Positions 52,803 to 63,047 are shown, counted from the first letter of the stretch. The stretch is DNA of 64,000 nucleotides from Branchinecta lynchi (GCA_023053575.1 JAKZAP010000006.1:14951280-15015279), one strand, 5' to 3'. Notes: generated by a model from the letters alone, not told the origin. Translations and numbers: made by a program.

Positions 52803-55305
52803 CAGAATCAGAATCAGAATCATTTTTATTTGCCCAATATCTTTACACAAGGAAAAAAAATAACCTGGGAGGTCAACAATTTATGCGCGTCATGAAATAC
52901 ACCAATAAAACACTCAATATATACAATTAATCCACATTTTGTCAAAACTCTTCATTGTCTTCTTTTCCTTCTATTTTCAGGTTGTGATGACGGATGAAAT
53001 ATGGCACGAACGACTTTGTGTAGCGTTGACTTGATTTTGTCGGTGGTGGTTGGAGGAGTGGATCGAGTCCCTTAAGTTTTTCGGCACGCCGTGTTCGATA
53101 GTTCGGGAGGGGGGAGAATTCAGGTAGGATGTCACGATGGTGTTCTGATCTAAGACATTTCGTGCCAAATGCCATGGTTAGATCGTGACCTCTCTTCGAG
53201 AGTGTTGGGATTTTAAGTTTCTCGACGCTATCCTCGTACGTCACATACGACAGTCCGAGGATCATCTTGCATGCTCGTTTTTGTAGGGATTCTAGCCTGG
53301 AACTCTGGTTCTGTGTTATCATCGGATGCCAAACTGCGCAGGCGTACTCGGTGGCAGGTCTAATGTATGTTTTATAACATGTTACCATTGTGTCCTTGGG
53401 GATGGCGAACCTTCGTAGTTTAGCGAAGAACTTGAGTAGGTATGATGTTTTCGAGACTATTTTTGACACATGTGTCTCCATGCTTAGGTTCTCGTCCAGA
53501 TGAAGTCCCAGGATCTTGATGGTTTTGCTCGAACTAAGGACATAATCTGTAGCAGGTGCATCTTGTTTCAGGAAGTTAAATCTGATGAGTGTGCTCTTTT
53601 CTGAGCTGACAGTCAGTTTCAGTTGCTCAGCCTCCTTGCAAAGAGTCTCAAATGCCTTTCTGACAGGGCATTTATCAGGTACGTCATTTATTGACCGGAG
53701 GATGGGAAGGGTCAAATCGTCTGCAAACTTAAACCTTTCCGTGATCTTTATGATCAAGGAGTTGATTACGATTGTGAAGCAAGAAGGCCCAAGTTTACCG
53801 CCTTGAGGGGCTCCACATGTAATCGGAAGAAAATCTGAGATTTCGCCATCCTCCAGCAGCACACATTGGAGTCTCTGGTGAAGGTAGCTGGCGACCAACC
53901 TAAGGACAATTTGTCTGGCTCCCATCAGCTCTGCCTCTCCTATAACGACGTTGTGACAAAGGTAGTCAAAGGCCTTGACAAAATCACCTATTAGGCAATC
54001 CACAAAACTGCCTGGTAGTTCTAGGTGTTTTAAAGTCATGTCTAGGAGTCGTACTAAGTAGTGAACCGTGCTGTAGCCCGGACGAAATCCGAACTGCCTG
54101 TCATCGAGCTTGTTACCGACGTCAGCCATCAACCATCTCAGAATAAAGGATTCGAATATCTTCGCGAACGCAGATGTTTGTGAGATTGGGCGAAGGTCGT
54201 TAAGGCCGTTTGGTTGTGGTTTCTTTGGTATAGGGGTCACTACTGCTTTCTTGAAGACATCGGGAAAGATGCCTTCACAAGCTGACTGATTGAGCAAAGC
54301 AGTAAGTGGGGTGCAGAGTTCAAGTGCGCATTCACGAATTATTCGTGGTGGTAGTTCGTTTGGGTAGGCGGATTTGCGTGGGTTGATTTTTTTAAGCTCT
54401 TTGAAAACCAGGTGTTCTTCGATGGTTGGGATTTCAGCGGCTGGGGGGAGGGGAGGTAGTGAGGCTAGGGGCGGATACTTCCTGCAGATAGAAGCGAAGT
54501 GCTCGTTTATTCTGTCAGCTGAGAGTTTGTCACCGTTCTCGTCGCAAACTTCCACTTTCTTTTTCTCTTTTCCAAGCAAACTCTGTACGACTTTGTGGAA
54601 CTTCCTTGGCTCAGTTGTAAGGAGCTTCGCTGTTATTTTAGACCCGTATTGTTTTCTCGCTTTCTTCACCGCATTAGCTACACGATTCCGGAAAACTTTG
54701 TACTCAGCGTCGTTTCCGCAGTATGCAAATATTCTATCTCTCTCCGCTATCATCTCTTTAATTTCTGGAGTGACCCATGGCTTTTCGTTTGGTTTAATTA
54801 GCTTTGTTTTTTCAGGAAAGTGCTGATCATGGAGTTCAGACAGCTTGAAGCAGAAGAACTCAGCCATGGCGTTTGCACTATCTGAGTAGTACAAATGTCG
54901 CCAATCTAGTTCACAGAGGTCCTTTTTGAAGAGCTGGATTGACTCTGGCTTGTAACAGCGAAAGCTAATTTTTCTTTGCGGTTCTTTTGGGTACGAAGCT
55001 ATAGGCAACCAAACGACGCAATTATGGTCACTCTTACCGAGCGGAGCGAGTACCAGAGGCTCAGAGTACAGGGTTTCCATGGATGTAAAGATAAGATCTA
55101 ATACTTTGTCCTTCCGGGTTGGGATTTTCACGACTTGCCTCAAGGAAAGTGATTCACTAATCCATTTATGGCTAAGATCGTTGAAGTCGCCGCAGACTAT
55201 CAGCCCAGCGTATGGGTACCTCGACCGGAGGTAGTCAGTAGAGAGTTGGAGATACTCCATTAGGCGTTTACGGAAAGGACCTCTAGGGGTCCTAGTCATG
55301 TCACG
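52803..55305 (-). mobile_element. CR1/L2-like LINE, 5'-truncated, target duplication AGTCAT
   Basis: The 3' tail is three (ATTCTG) units on the minus strand (52803-52823). AGTCAT stands immediately outside the tail (52797-52802) and again at 55311-55316. It is inserted into family B monomer sequence, which resumes at 55317. Variable 5' truncation and short-repeat 3' tails are typical of CR1/L2. Confidence 0.75.
52942..55299 (-). CDS. LINE endonuclease (partial)-reverse transcriptase, 785 codons open
   Basis: Residues 1-100 are the C-terminal half of an AP-like endonuclease (CGDFNDLSHKW about 36-46, GKSDHNCVVW about 88-97). RT follows: VVTPIPKKPQ..LRPISQTSAFAKIFE (353-384), FVKAFD motif A (441-446), CGAPQGGKLGPS motif B (495-506), catalytic FADD (525-528). 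The C-terminal segment has YKTYIRPATEYACAVWHP and ACKMILG, seen in CR1/Jockey-type elements. There are no stops or frameshifts in 2.36 kb, so insertion is recent. The endonuclease N-terminus is missing, so this copy cannot be complete. Confidence 0.88.
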   Translation of the reverse strand: MTRTPRGPFRKRLMEYLQLSTDYLRSRYPYAGLIVCGDFNDLSHKWISESLSLRQVVKIPTRKDKVLDLIFTSMETLYSEPLVLAPLGKSDHNCVVWLPIASYPKEPQRKISFRCYKPESIQLFKKDLCELDWRHLYYSDSANAMAEFFCFKLSELHDQHFPEKTKLIKPNEKPWVTPEIKEMIAERDRIFAYCGNDAEYKVFRNRVANAVKKARKQYGSKITAKLLTTEPRKFHKVVQSLLGKEKKKVEVCDENGDKLSADRINEHFASICRKYPPLASLPPLPPAAEIPTIEEHLVFKELKKINPRKSAYPNELPPRIIRECALELCTPLTALLNQSACEGIFPDVFKKAVVTPIPKKPQPNGLNDLRPISQTSAFAKIFESFILRWLMADVGNKLDDRQFGFRPGYSTVHYLVRLLDMTLKHLELPGSFVDCLIGDFVKAFDYLCHNVVIGEAELMGARQIVLRLVASYLHQRLQCVLLEDGEISDFLPITCGAPQGGKLGPSCFTIVINSLIIKITERFKFADDLTLPILRSINDVPDKCPVRKAFETLCKEAEQLKLTVSSEKSTLIRFNFLKQDAPATDYVLSSSKTIKILGLHLDENLSMETHVSKIVSKTSYLLKFFAKLRRFAIPKDTMVTCYKTYIRPATEYACAVWHPMITQNQSSRLESLQKRACKMILGLSYVTYEDSVEKLKIPTLSKRGHDLTMAFGTKCLRSEHHRDILPEFSPLPNYRTRRAEKLKGLDPLLQPPPTKSSQRYTKSFVPYFIRHHNLKIEGKEDNEEF

Positions 55306-55496
55306 AGTCTAGTCATGTGCATTTGCTACAGACAATCGAGACGGTGCCGGAACTGCTCAGAAATGAGTGAAACTAAATATCCTATTTCTATTTCCGAACC
55401 GCCTTTTTGGATGGCGGGTGTATTTTGTGACGTTCTCATCTACTTTCTTGTACAGCCTACTCGTACAAGTGCCATATGAGCTCGTAGCTCTTGTTC

Positions 55497-56395
55497 TGTC
55501 TAAGAATAATCGTCAAAAGGGTGATACTTTCTAGAGTTGGCCCACTGACCTTGAGAGACAACTGCTGGATTTTTTATGTTATCTATCTTGTTCTTATCTC
55601 ATAGGGATTCTAGACTGATAAGATTTTGGATTCACTTGTCAGAGCTCTAGCCAATGCTGAGACAGTGCCAGTTACGGGCTCTCAGAAGGTAGGATCTCTG
55701 AGATTTAAAGATTTTAGATGTAGCTTAGGCTAAGCAACGGTTGTCTTTGTTGGTTGTGTGCTTCGCCAGTGGATGTTGTGAGTTTTCTTGTTCATGTGAA
55801 TCTGTGATTATTCACTTTTCTGCTTAGACCAACCTACTCATAATTTAGCAAAACGTTTACTTTAGATTAAATGGAGTTTCAAGTCAAAAGAGATCCCAAT
55901 AATGTCACCTCAAGATTAGATTCTGGTTCCAACCTTGCAGTTTAGCTGTTCGGCTACATTCTACACTACAGTACACTAGAATCTACATTAGTCTAGCAAT
56001 CTTTGACTCATTTGGCATTAAGAATATGTCATGTTCTATTCTTAACGCTGATCACACTTTATAACTCATATGTCACTGCAAAAAATTAGCTTCACTAAAC
56101 AAATAATTATAATATACCCGTTGACTGCAGCTGGAATGTGGTTGCATGTTTATAGGCCTGACTTCTGAAAGACCCTACCTGTTACAGTTTTGGGCAATCT
56201 GAGATATGAGTCCTGATGCAACGCTGCAGCTCTATATATACCTATAGTGCCAATTCCTTTGTGAGATGAAATGTACAGGTAAAAGTCTGTCTGTGCAATA
56301 ACTTATATTATATGCTCAACAAACAAGTCGTTGCTAAGTTCATCACCAGGATCGACAAGTTGAGATTTTGCCATGTTTTGCTTTGTTTCTTTTAG
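55497..56395. other. Upstream region of the aminopeptidase gene
   Basis: 55497-55610 is the displaced third unit of the 50446 duplication. The rest is AT-rich without a recognised exon. The first coding exon opens after TTTCTTTTAG, so a noncoding first exon must lie here, but I cannot place it. Confidence 0.4.
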
Positions 56396-56396
56396 A

Positions 56397-56537
56397 ATGG
56401 CCACTAAAGTGGGCTGGTGCCCAAACCTTCAAGATCAGTCTTATGATGGTCTTGTTGTCCTTGCTGAAGATGTGAATTCATTGAAAGCCCACAAGGAGCT
56501 TGAAGGGGTCGCGCAGGCAATCGAGAAACAAGCACAG
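56397..56537 (+). CDS. M17 aminopeptidase (W07G4.4-like), exon 1
   Basis: M17 enzymes are two-metal leucyl-type aminopeptidases acting on N-terminal residues in the cytosol. This exon follows a TTTCTTTTAG acceptor one base before the ATG and reads MATKVGWCPNLQDQSYDGLV, VLAEDVNSLKAHKELEGVAQ, AIEKQAQ, ending CACAG|GTTAGT in phase 0. It forms the start of the N-terminal M17 domain. The six exons (296 codons) read through in frame and cover the first ~60% of the usual ~520-residue protein. Confidence 0.8.
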
Positions 56538-57083
56538 GTTAGTTGTACCTTGATCTTATTGATGCTGAAATTTTATTTACACACTGAAGAAGAAGGAAAT
56601 AGCGCAGTACAATCAAAGAAAAGTAAAAAATACACTGAACTTTCAATGATGTAGTAAATGCATAAGGTAAAATATAAATTTATATAAACTCGGGTCTAAA
56701 AAATCTTCTTCTTAGATGGAATGTGGAGAAACGGCTAAAGGCAGAAACGTGAAGGTCCTGGGCAATTAATGATAACCTTGCACAAGGGTTATTCTATTAA
56801 CAGGAGTAGTGCGTTGTCATTAATTAGCCTGGTATCATGAAAATCAGACTTTGATATTTATGGCATAATCTGAGGATGCATGTCAGGCTGTAACAGTCAT
56901 ACTCAGTTCGAATGGTCCAAGAAAAGAGCCCAGCGGCCTGCCAGCTTTATCCGAATGTGTCGTCTGATCCTCTGATTCTATTGAAGTGAAACAAAAATTA
57001 GGGTCTGCAAGCCGTCAAATTCTAGACAATACATGAAGACCAACTCGAATTTTAATGAAATAGCTCATCTTTTGAAGATACTC

Positions 57084-57945
57084 TTTGGGATCCCAAAACG
57101 TAAGTGGAGGGATACTATGACATCGCAAAAGTTGTCCGTCTGTCCTTCCGTCTGTAAGCCCGATAACTCTCGAAGGGAATGAGATATTTTGATGAAACTT
57201 GGTGTGAGGATTCTTTGAGTCATCGGAAAGGTTAAGTTCGTAGATGTGCTTTGTAGCCGTACATTTAGCGGTGGGGGAGGGGGTTCAAATTAAGGGGCAA
57301 ACAAAATATTTTGAAAGTTAAAAGTAAAAATTTTATTTGATGTTGATTAGATGTTCGATTTAGGGGTAAGAAGACTTGCTGAACACTTGGGTCAAAATTA
57401 TTTTCTACCCGCACAGTAGTTCGTCCGGAATCCAGCCCAAACCGAAAAATGTGTTAAAAGTAAAAGTTTTATTTGTAGTTGATTAGAAATCCTATTTAGG
57501 GGTAAGAAGTGATGCTGAATCCGTATATGACAATAATTTTTTACCCGGACGTATAGTTAGCCCGGAACCCGGATGGAACCGGAAAATTTGTTATAAGTTA
57601 AATTTCCATTTGAAGTTGGTTAGATGTTCGATATTATGGAAAGAAGATACGCTGAATTCGTTTCTTAGCTTTCTTTTTTCACCGGACAAATAGTTTTCGT
57701 TTTCGAACGTTTTCGTCAAAAGTAGATATGACTTAGGCTATAGGGGTAAATACACATGCTGAATCCAAACCTGAACTGGTTTTCACAGATGACTAGCTAT
57801 TTGGCCTTGATCTGTTTCTGAATTTTAATGTTAAAAATGTTCAAGGAGTCTGGCGAAGACTGGACCTGGCGAAGACAGGACAAGACCCAATTGTCTAGAT
57901 CAGATATTGGATTTTTGGGATCCCATCGAAACCTTTGGTCTTGTT
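57084..57945 (-). mobile_element. Family A element, first of a close pair
   Basis: 3' CTTTGGGATCCCAAAACGTA; 5' TTTTTGGGATCCCATCGAAA then CCTTTGGTCTTGTT. It lacks about one monomer relative to its neighbour. In intron 1 of the aminopeptidase gene. Confidence 0.85.
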
Positions 57946-58000
57946 ATCTTTGAAAACCAGTCGAGAATAAATGTTTTTTATTATAATTCTGTCAGACTAA

Positions 58001-59060
58001 TTTTTGGGATCCCAAAACGTAAGTGGAGGGATACTTATGACATCACTAAAGTTGTCCGTCTGTCCGTCCGTCTGTCCGTCTATACGCACTATAACTCTCG
58101 AAGGGAATGAGATATTTTGATGAAACTGTGAGGATTGTTTGGGTCAAGAGTAAGGTCAAGTTCGTAGATGGGCTCTGTAGCCCTACATTCAGGGGTGGGG
58201 GAGGGGGTTTAGTTTAAGGGGCAAATGAAATGTTTTTAAACATATAATGTGATAGTCGATTATGGGGTAAGAAGACATGCTTACGATGGTGAAAACCATT
58301 TTGTCATCGGATAAGTAGTTCGCCCGGAATCCGGCCAAAACCGGAAAGTTTGTTAAAAGTAAAAGTTAGATTTGAAGTTGATTAGATGTTCGATTTTGGG
58401 ATAAGAAGACATGCTGAACATGATGGTGAAACACATTTGTTCGCTGGACAAGTAGTTAGCCCGGAATCCGGCCAAAACCAGAAAGTCTGTTAAAAGTAAA
58501 AGTTTTGTTTGAAGTCGATTAGATGTTCGATTTAGGAATAGGAAGACATGCTGAACACGGCGGTGAAAACCATTTTCTCGCCGGGCAAGTAGTTCGCCCG
58601 GAATTTGGCCAAAACCGGAAAGTTTGTTCAAAGTAAAAGTTTTATTTGAAGTTGATTAAATGTTCGATTAAGGGGTAAGAAGACATGCTGAACCCTTATG
58701 TGAACAGTATTTTCTACCAGGACAACTTGTTAGGCCGGAATCAGGCCAAACTGGAAAATTTGTTAAAAGCAAAAGTTTTATTTGAAGTTGATTAGATGAC
58801 AGATTTTGGGGTAAGAAGACACGCTGAATCTGCATATGACAATCTTTTTTTTTACCTGGACATATAGGTCGTTTGGAATCCGGTTGAAACCAGATTTTTT
58901 TTTTATAAGTTAAAGTTTTACTTGAAGTTGATTAGATGTTCTTTATACGAATAAGGAGATACGCTAACTTTTTTTTTCTGGACAAGTATGATAGTTCGTT
59001 CGCAATTGTCTGGATCAAATATTAGATTTTTGGGATCCCATCGAAACCGTTGGTCTTGTT
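58001..59060 (-). mobile_element. Family A element, second of a pair, abutting exon 2
   Basis: 3' TTTTTGGGATCCCAAAACGT with GTCCGTCTGTCCGTCCGTCT; five monomers; 5' TTTTTGGGATCCCATCGAAA then CCGTTGGTCTTGTT. Its terminal bases end eight bases before the first base of exon 2, so the pyrimidine-rich part of the splice acceptor is element-derived. Confidence 0.85.
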
Positions 59061-59068
59061 TCGTATAG

Positions 59069-59214
59069 ATTGATGAGGCTGCGAAAAAAGGAGTCACGGT
59101 TGTTGCAGCTGCAGTGTCAGGAGGCCGGGCTGTATTCTCACCCATTGGACCTCTAAACAGAGATTATGATGACGTCAGACGATTTTCAGATGCGGCTCTG
59201 AAGGGAGTTAAGAG
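59069..59214 (+). CDS. M17 aminopeptidase (W07G4.4-like), exon 2
   Basis: Acceptor TTTCGTATAG|ATTGAT. It reads IDEAAKKGVTVVAAAVSGGR, AVFSPIGPLNRDYDDVRRFS, DAALKGVK and ends AAGAG|GCAAGT: a GC rather than GT donor. The split Arg (AG|G) joins exon 3 in frame, which supports the GC donor. Confidence 0.82.
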
Positions 59215-59831
59215 GCAAGTTTTCCTTTTTCCTTTTTGTCAGTAACATCGGGTAGTTAAAAGTAGGTTGGCTGCCTACTTTTAGGGTAGGTAGCAGATAT
59301 GATTTTTACTTTTAGGTAGGTAGTAGATAAGAAAGTAGGTAGGATATCTGGTATGGGTTGGACTCTCTGAGTACCCGGTACTTATGGCGAAAAATTCCTG
59401 AGTGATTCGCCTTAGGGTTTCCTTCTACCAATGCTTTTTCCGTCGGAAAAAGCGTACTGGGACTACGGGCAATGGTTGTCGAGCGGGATTGGAATGTTAA
59501 GGATCCGCTGGTGCGTATTTGTCCGGACAAATTTTCGGGTTCGGTCAGAAATCCAAAATGAAAAGTTTTCCACCGAAGGTTCTGACTATCATTCCTAAAG
59601 CCGCTTGAATGAAGTGCAAATTCCTAACCCACACCATTCTGAAGACTCTGTACTTTATTCTTGTTGACTGTACACATGCCTGGCAGAAGGCTGTCCGCCT
59701 ACTCCCTCTTGTTCACTGGCTTACTGTCCGACTACGGTCGAAAGGTTGAATGCATCAGCACTTTGTTTCAATTTTAGCGAAATTTGACCAGGCAAGCTAA
59801 GAGATATCACAAGTGATGTTTTGTGTTTCAG

Positions 59832-59943
59832 GGCGCTGGAAGCCGGAATCAAGAAGCCCCTGGTCGTACAGACAGCGAAGTCAGGTCGGTTCCCCCATGG
59901 TGATTTGGCAGCATACCTTGGAGCTTTGCACGCACTCTATGTG
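59832..59943 (+). CDS. M17 aminopeptidase (W07G4.4-like), exon 3
   Basis: Acceptor TTTTGTGTTTCAG|GGCG. It reads ALEAGIKKPLVVQTAKSGRF, PHGDLAAYLGALHALYV and ends GTG|GTATGT in phase 0. It belongs to the N-terminal regulatory domain. Confidence 0.82.
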
Positions 59944-60214
59944 GTATGTTAGTCGAATGTTCGTCTCATGTGGGCCTACGTTCCCAAGCGTAGTTTCTTG
60001 TCTGACATTTCCCCGCTCATTGCTGTTCGATTGTCAGTCCAGATCACCTTTTTGCTCTTTTCCTTTCCTTTTCTAGAGTTTATGCGATAACGCATAAACT
60101 CTACTTAAAACTGGGAGGGGGGGGGGGGAGTGGCTGCGGGTGGTTAAGGGTTATTCCTTTCTCAGTTCTTTAATATAAGATTCAGAAAGAACCTGGTTGA
60201 AGTAAGTAATTTAT

Positions 60215-60350
60215 AAGTAATATAACCCGCCATTTTGAAAAAGCGGAGTAAATGAAGGAAAAACAAACAAAACACAGAAACACACAAAAAAAATACACTT
60301 AATTTTCAATCTTCGGCCAGGAAGCGGTGGATAACGTCGTGCGCTAGTTG
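60215..60350 (-). mobile_element. LINE 3' UTR fragment
   Basis: Reverse copy of 7690-7815: GCCATTTTGAAAAAGCGGAG, CTTAATTTTCAATCTTCGGC. In aminopeptidase intron 3. Confidence 0.55.
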
Positions 60351-60926
60351 GGCCCTGTTCTCCATGATTTTTTATACCGACGAGGAAACATCCAAAAGGG
60401 TAACACTTGCATCTTGAATTTTGAACTTATCCTTCAATGTATGGTTATTTTATTTATTTATTTATTATTACATTTAGCGTTAAGCTTTTAGTTATGACAT
60501 AATTTCGACAAGGGGAGCAGGTGCTATGCATATTTAAAATGACATGATCTCATCTTTTTAATCTCCTTCTTTCGCAAAACATGAGTGACACCAGAACGAA
60601 ATAGTATAGAAGGAGCGCAGAAGGTGCTGCACAAATTTGCCAAAGCTTTACCGTTATAGCGCCTCCGGTTGCGGACGATGCGTCCATATGCGGTACGGAT
60701 TGATTTACAAACTTCTTGAAGAACGGAAGAGCAAAATTTTGGCAATGAAGAAAATGTTTGGTTAGTTTGCCTGGAAGCTCGAGAGTAAGTATGGCTCAAG
60801 CAGCCCATCGGTGGAAATTCTGCTTGCAATCCCCTTTAGTCACGCAGACGGATATTTACCATGTTCTGAGATTTTCCAGCCGTGTTCTGGCCCGAAATTG
60901 ACGTTTAGTGAGGTCCTTTTTTGCAG

Positions 60927-61048
60927 CCAATCGAAGTCCGGGAAGCGAAGCCAGAACGAGCTGTAAAGGCTGAATCTCTGGGCTTGTATTCCCTTTCAAA
61001 GGAGGCTCAGTCGTTGGTCAGCTTGGGACAAACCTTGGAAGCAGGACG
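60927..61048 (+). CDS. M17 aminopeptidase (W07G4.4-like), exon 4
   Basis: Acceptor CTTTTTTGCAG|CCAATC. It reads PIEVREAKPERAVKAESLGL, YSLSKEAQSLVSLGQTLEAG and ends GGACG|GTAAGG (phase 2). The last Arg codon is split with exon 5. Confidence 0.82.
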
Positions 61049-61458
61049 GTAAGGCTTATCTATCAGTTCTTTCTCTCTGGATGTGTTCCACCCCCCTACC
61101 GACGGTTATAAGACTGCCAATGTGCTTTCTAGACGCTCTATAGATACTTCGAAATCTCCCTGATTTCTTGCCATAAGGTACTAATGACTGGTAACTTCTG
61201 AGAATGGTTAATATAGTAGTAGGTTCGGTTCATAGACTCATCTTAACCGTCCGATTCTCAAAATGATTCATGATGGCGTTTAACATTCTTGTTTTCCGCT
61301 ACCGAACCAATCATCAACTTTCTGATAACCTCAAAGTGTCACAATTTTTAAGGCCAATTCGAACATGTCCTTCTCGTCTCTTATCTAAATAAATACGGCC
61401 CTCTCCAGTCTTGGAATAACAAATCCTGAATTATGAAATTAACATTCTTTATCTTTAG

Positions 61459-61634
61459 GACTGTTGCCAGGGACATCGGTGGCTCCGATCCTGAGAGAAT
61501 GACCGCCCCTCGTGTGGCAGAATACGTTGTTGAGACCTTCAAAAACACATCCATTAAGGTCGATGTCATCTCCGACTTAGCAACGATCGAGAAGGAGTAT
61601 CCTCTGTTCGCGGCAGTAAATCGTTGTGCCTCAG
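61459..61634 (+). CDS. M17 aminopeptidase (W07G4.4-like), exon 5
   Basis: Acceptor TTTATCTTTAG|GACTG. It reads TVARDIGGSDPERMTAPRVA, EYVVETFKNTSIKVDVISDL, ATIEKEYPLFAAVNRCAS and ends TCAG|GTGTGT (phase 1). R-D-I-G-G-x-DP-x-R-M-x-AP corresponds to the R-D-L-x-N-x-P-x-N-x-(L)-x-P hinge that joins the N-terminal and catalytic domains in M17 enzymes. Confidence 0.88.
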
Positions 61635-61919
61635 GTGTGTGTCTCTGACTGTCAAAGTTCCCCGACTACCCCTAAAGGAGCCATTCATACTTGCAGTTAA
61701 CTAAGAACGGATAATGATAAGAACCTCTGCGATCCTGTTCCGTAAATACTGAGCTGATGCATATACCTGAGACCATGTATACCATATGTTTGGCGCTAGA
61801 CGTGAGAATGAAGAAGGTTGGGGTACAAGAGTTCAGACGGGTCGGAAGTTTCATAGTTGGAGGAAGGATGCATTGTAGAAGGGAACATTCAGACCGGAAG
61901 CAACTAAAATAAATACATG

Positions 61920-62190
61920 TTAATGCTACCAACTGTCCAGTTTTTCGCCGGATTCCGAACCGATTTCCGCCCTGTTTCTTCATATGTAACTGTAACCACC
62001 TTGCCCGAACATTTTTGTTCATGCCTAAATTGGTATCCCCCTACACTACCCCTGAAGTAGGGGAACTTTTACTCTTTGAAACGGAACTCCGCGCCAACAT
62101 TCATATGTCTACATTTATGCGACGAAAATTATCGTCCTTACAGACAGTCGGACATATGTCACTACCGTTTCGTCCCATAAAATAATTAAG
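61920..62190 (+). mobile_element. Very diverged family A remnant
   Basis: Scattered words in family order: CCAGTTTTTCGCCGGATTCC, AATTATCGTCCTTACAGACA, GTCACTACCGTTTCGTCCC. Weak. Confidence 0.35.
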
Positions 62191-62335
62191 GTTTATACAA
62201 CTTTTAGTAACTTGCAATTTAATTTGACCATTAAACCATGGCTTGTTGGCATTCCCGGGACTGACAATTGTATAACAAAATACCGATAACCGTAAAGCGT
62301 AGCTGCACACAGATTCTAATTATATATCTATGTAG

Positions 62336-62526
62336 GAGTTGACCGTCATGCTGGCCGAATTGTGTACCTGAACTACGAAGGCGAAGGCCCCATTACCCGT
62401 ACACTCCTTCTTGTTGGAAAGGGAGTGACTTATGACACCGGTGGATGCGATATCAAAGCTGGTGGTATCATGGCGGGAATGCACCGTGATAAGTGTGGCT
62501 CTGCTGCTGTAGCTGGATTTTTCAAG
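62336..62526 (+). CDS. M17 aminopeptidase (W07G4.4-like), exon 6 (metal site)
   Basis: Acceptor ATCTATGTAG|GAGTT. It reads GVDRHAGRIVYLNYEGEGPI, TRTLLLVGKGVTYDTGGCDI, KAGGIMAGMHRDKCGSAAVA, GFFK and ends AAG|GTAAGT in phase 0. VGKG-x-x-YDTGG supplies the metal-binding Lys and Asp of the M17 active site; the second block (NTDAEGR-type) must lie to the right of the window. The G-I-MAGM-RDKCG-AAVAGFF pattern is that of the W07G4.4-like group rather than classic LAP3. Confidence 0.92.
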
Positions 62527-62568
62527 GTAAGTAGTCTTGAAGGAAATACAGCACTGGAGATACAGCCA

Positions 62569-63044
62569 GAACGTGTCCGAAACGAACGAAAATGCTGAAT
62601 TAATTCAGCATTTTATGCAGCATTTCGCTTTCGGACTTAAATTTTCGCTCAATTAATGCAGCATTAATTCAGCATAAAATTCATCGAGAAATTCAGCAAG
62701 AATGCTAAATTTTCATGAAGAAACTGGGGAGTACGGCGATTCTCTCAGTGTTTTTGGCGTCAAACATAACAAATTCAAAAGACAACTGACAATTCGGCAA
62801 ACATTCAAAATTCTAAGACAACTGGTGATCATGGCCAACGAAGAAAGGAAAGATAAGAAGGTTCGATATCAGTAGCTGATCCATTTTGTCAGCTTTATAC
62901 AGCTAATTCTTTTTTTTTTCTTCTTCCTGACTTGAATTTTGGTATTCTAGAAGTGTCAGAGAAGAAAAAAAGGTAACAGCTTTCGGACAAAAAAGAAAAA
63001 GAAAATGCAGCATTTACAGCACCAAAAAGCTTTCGGACACGTTC
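62569..63044. mobile_element. MITE with GAACGTGTCCGAAA ends, 476 bp
   Basis: Perfect 14-bp TIR GAACGTGTCCGAAA, with CCA duplicated on both sides (62566-62568, 63045-63047). It contains a perfect 26-bp palindrome at 62589-62614 (AAAATGCTGAATT and its complement) and more GCTGAATTAA words. It begins 43 bases after exon 6. Confidence 0.85.
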
Positions 63045-63047
63045 CCA

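Larger units (their letters stand above)
50705..55495 (-). mobile_element. Family B Helitron-like element with nested LINE
   Basis: The left end (3') is a perfect palindrome GGCACTTGAG-CTTA-CTCAAGTGCC, then GTCCGTCAGTCGGTCTGTCG. The right end (5') is GTACAAGTGCCATATGAGCT then CGTAGCTCTTGTT. The interior is the higher-order tandem array plus a LINE. Comparison with the unoccupied first unit of the flanking duplication shows no target duplication. Confidence 0.7.
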
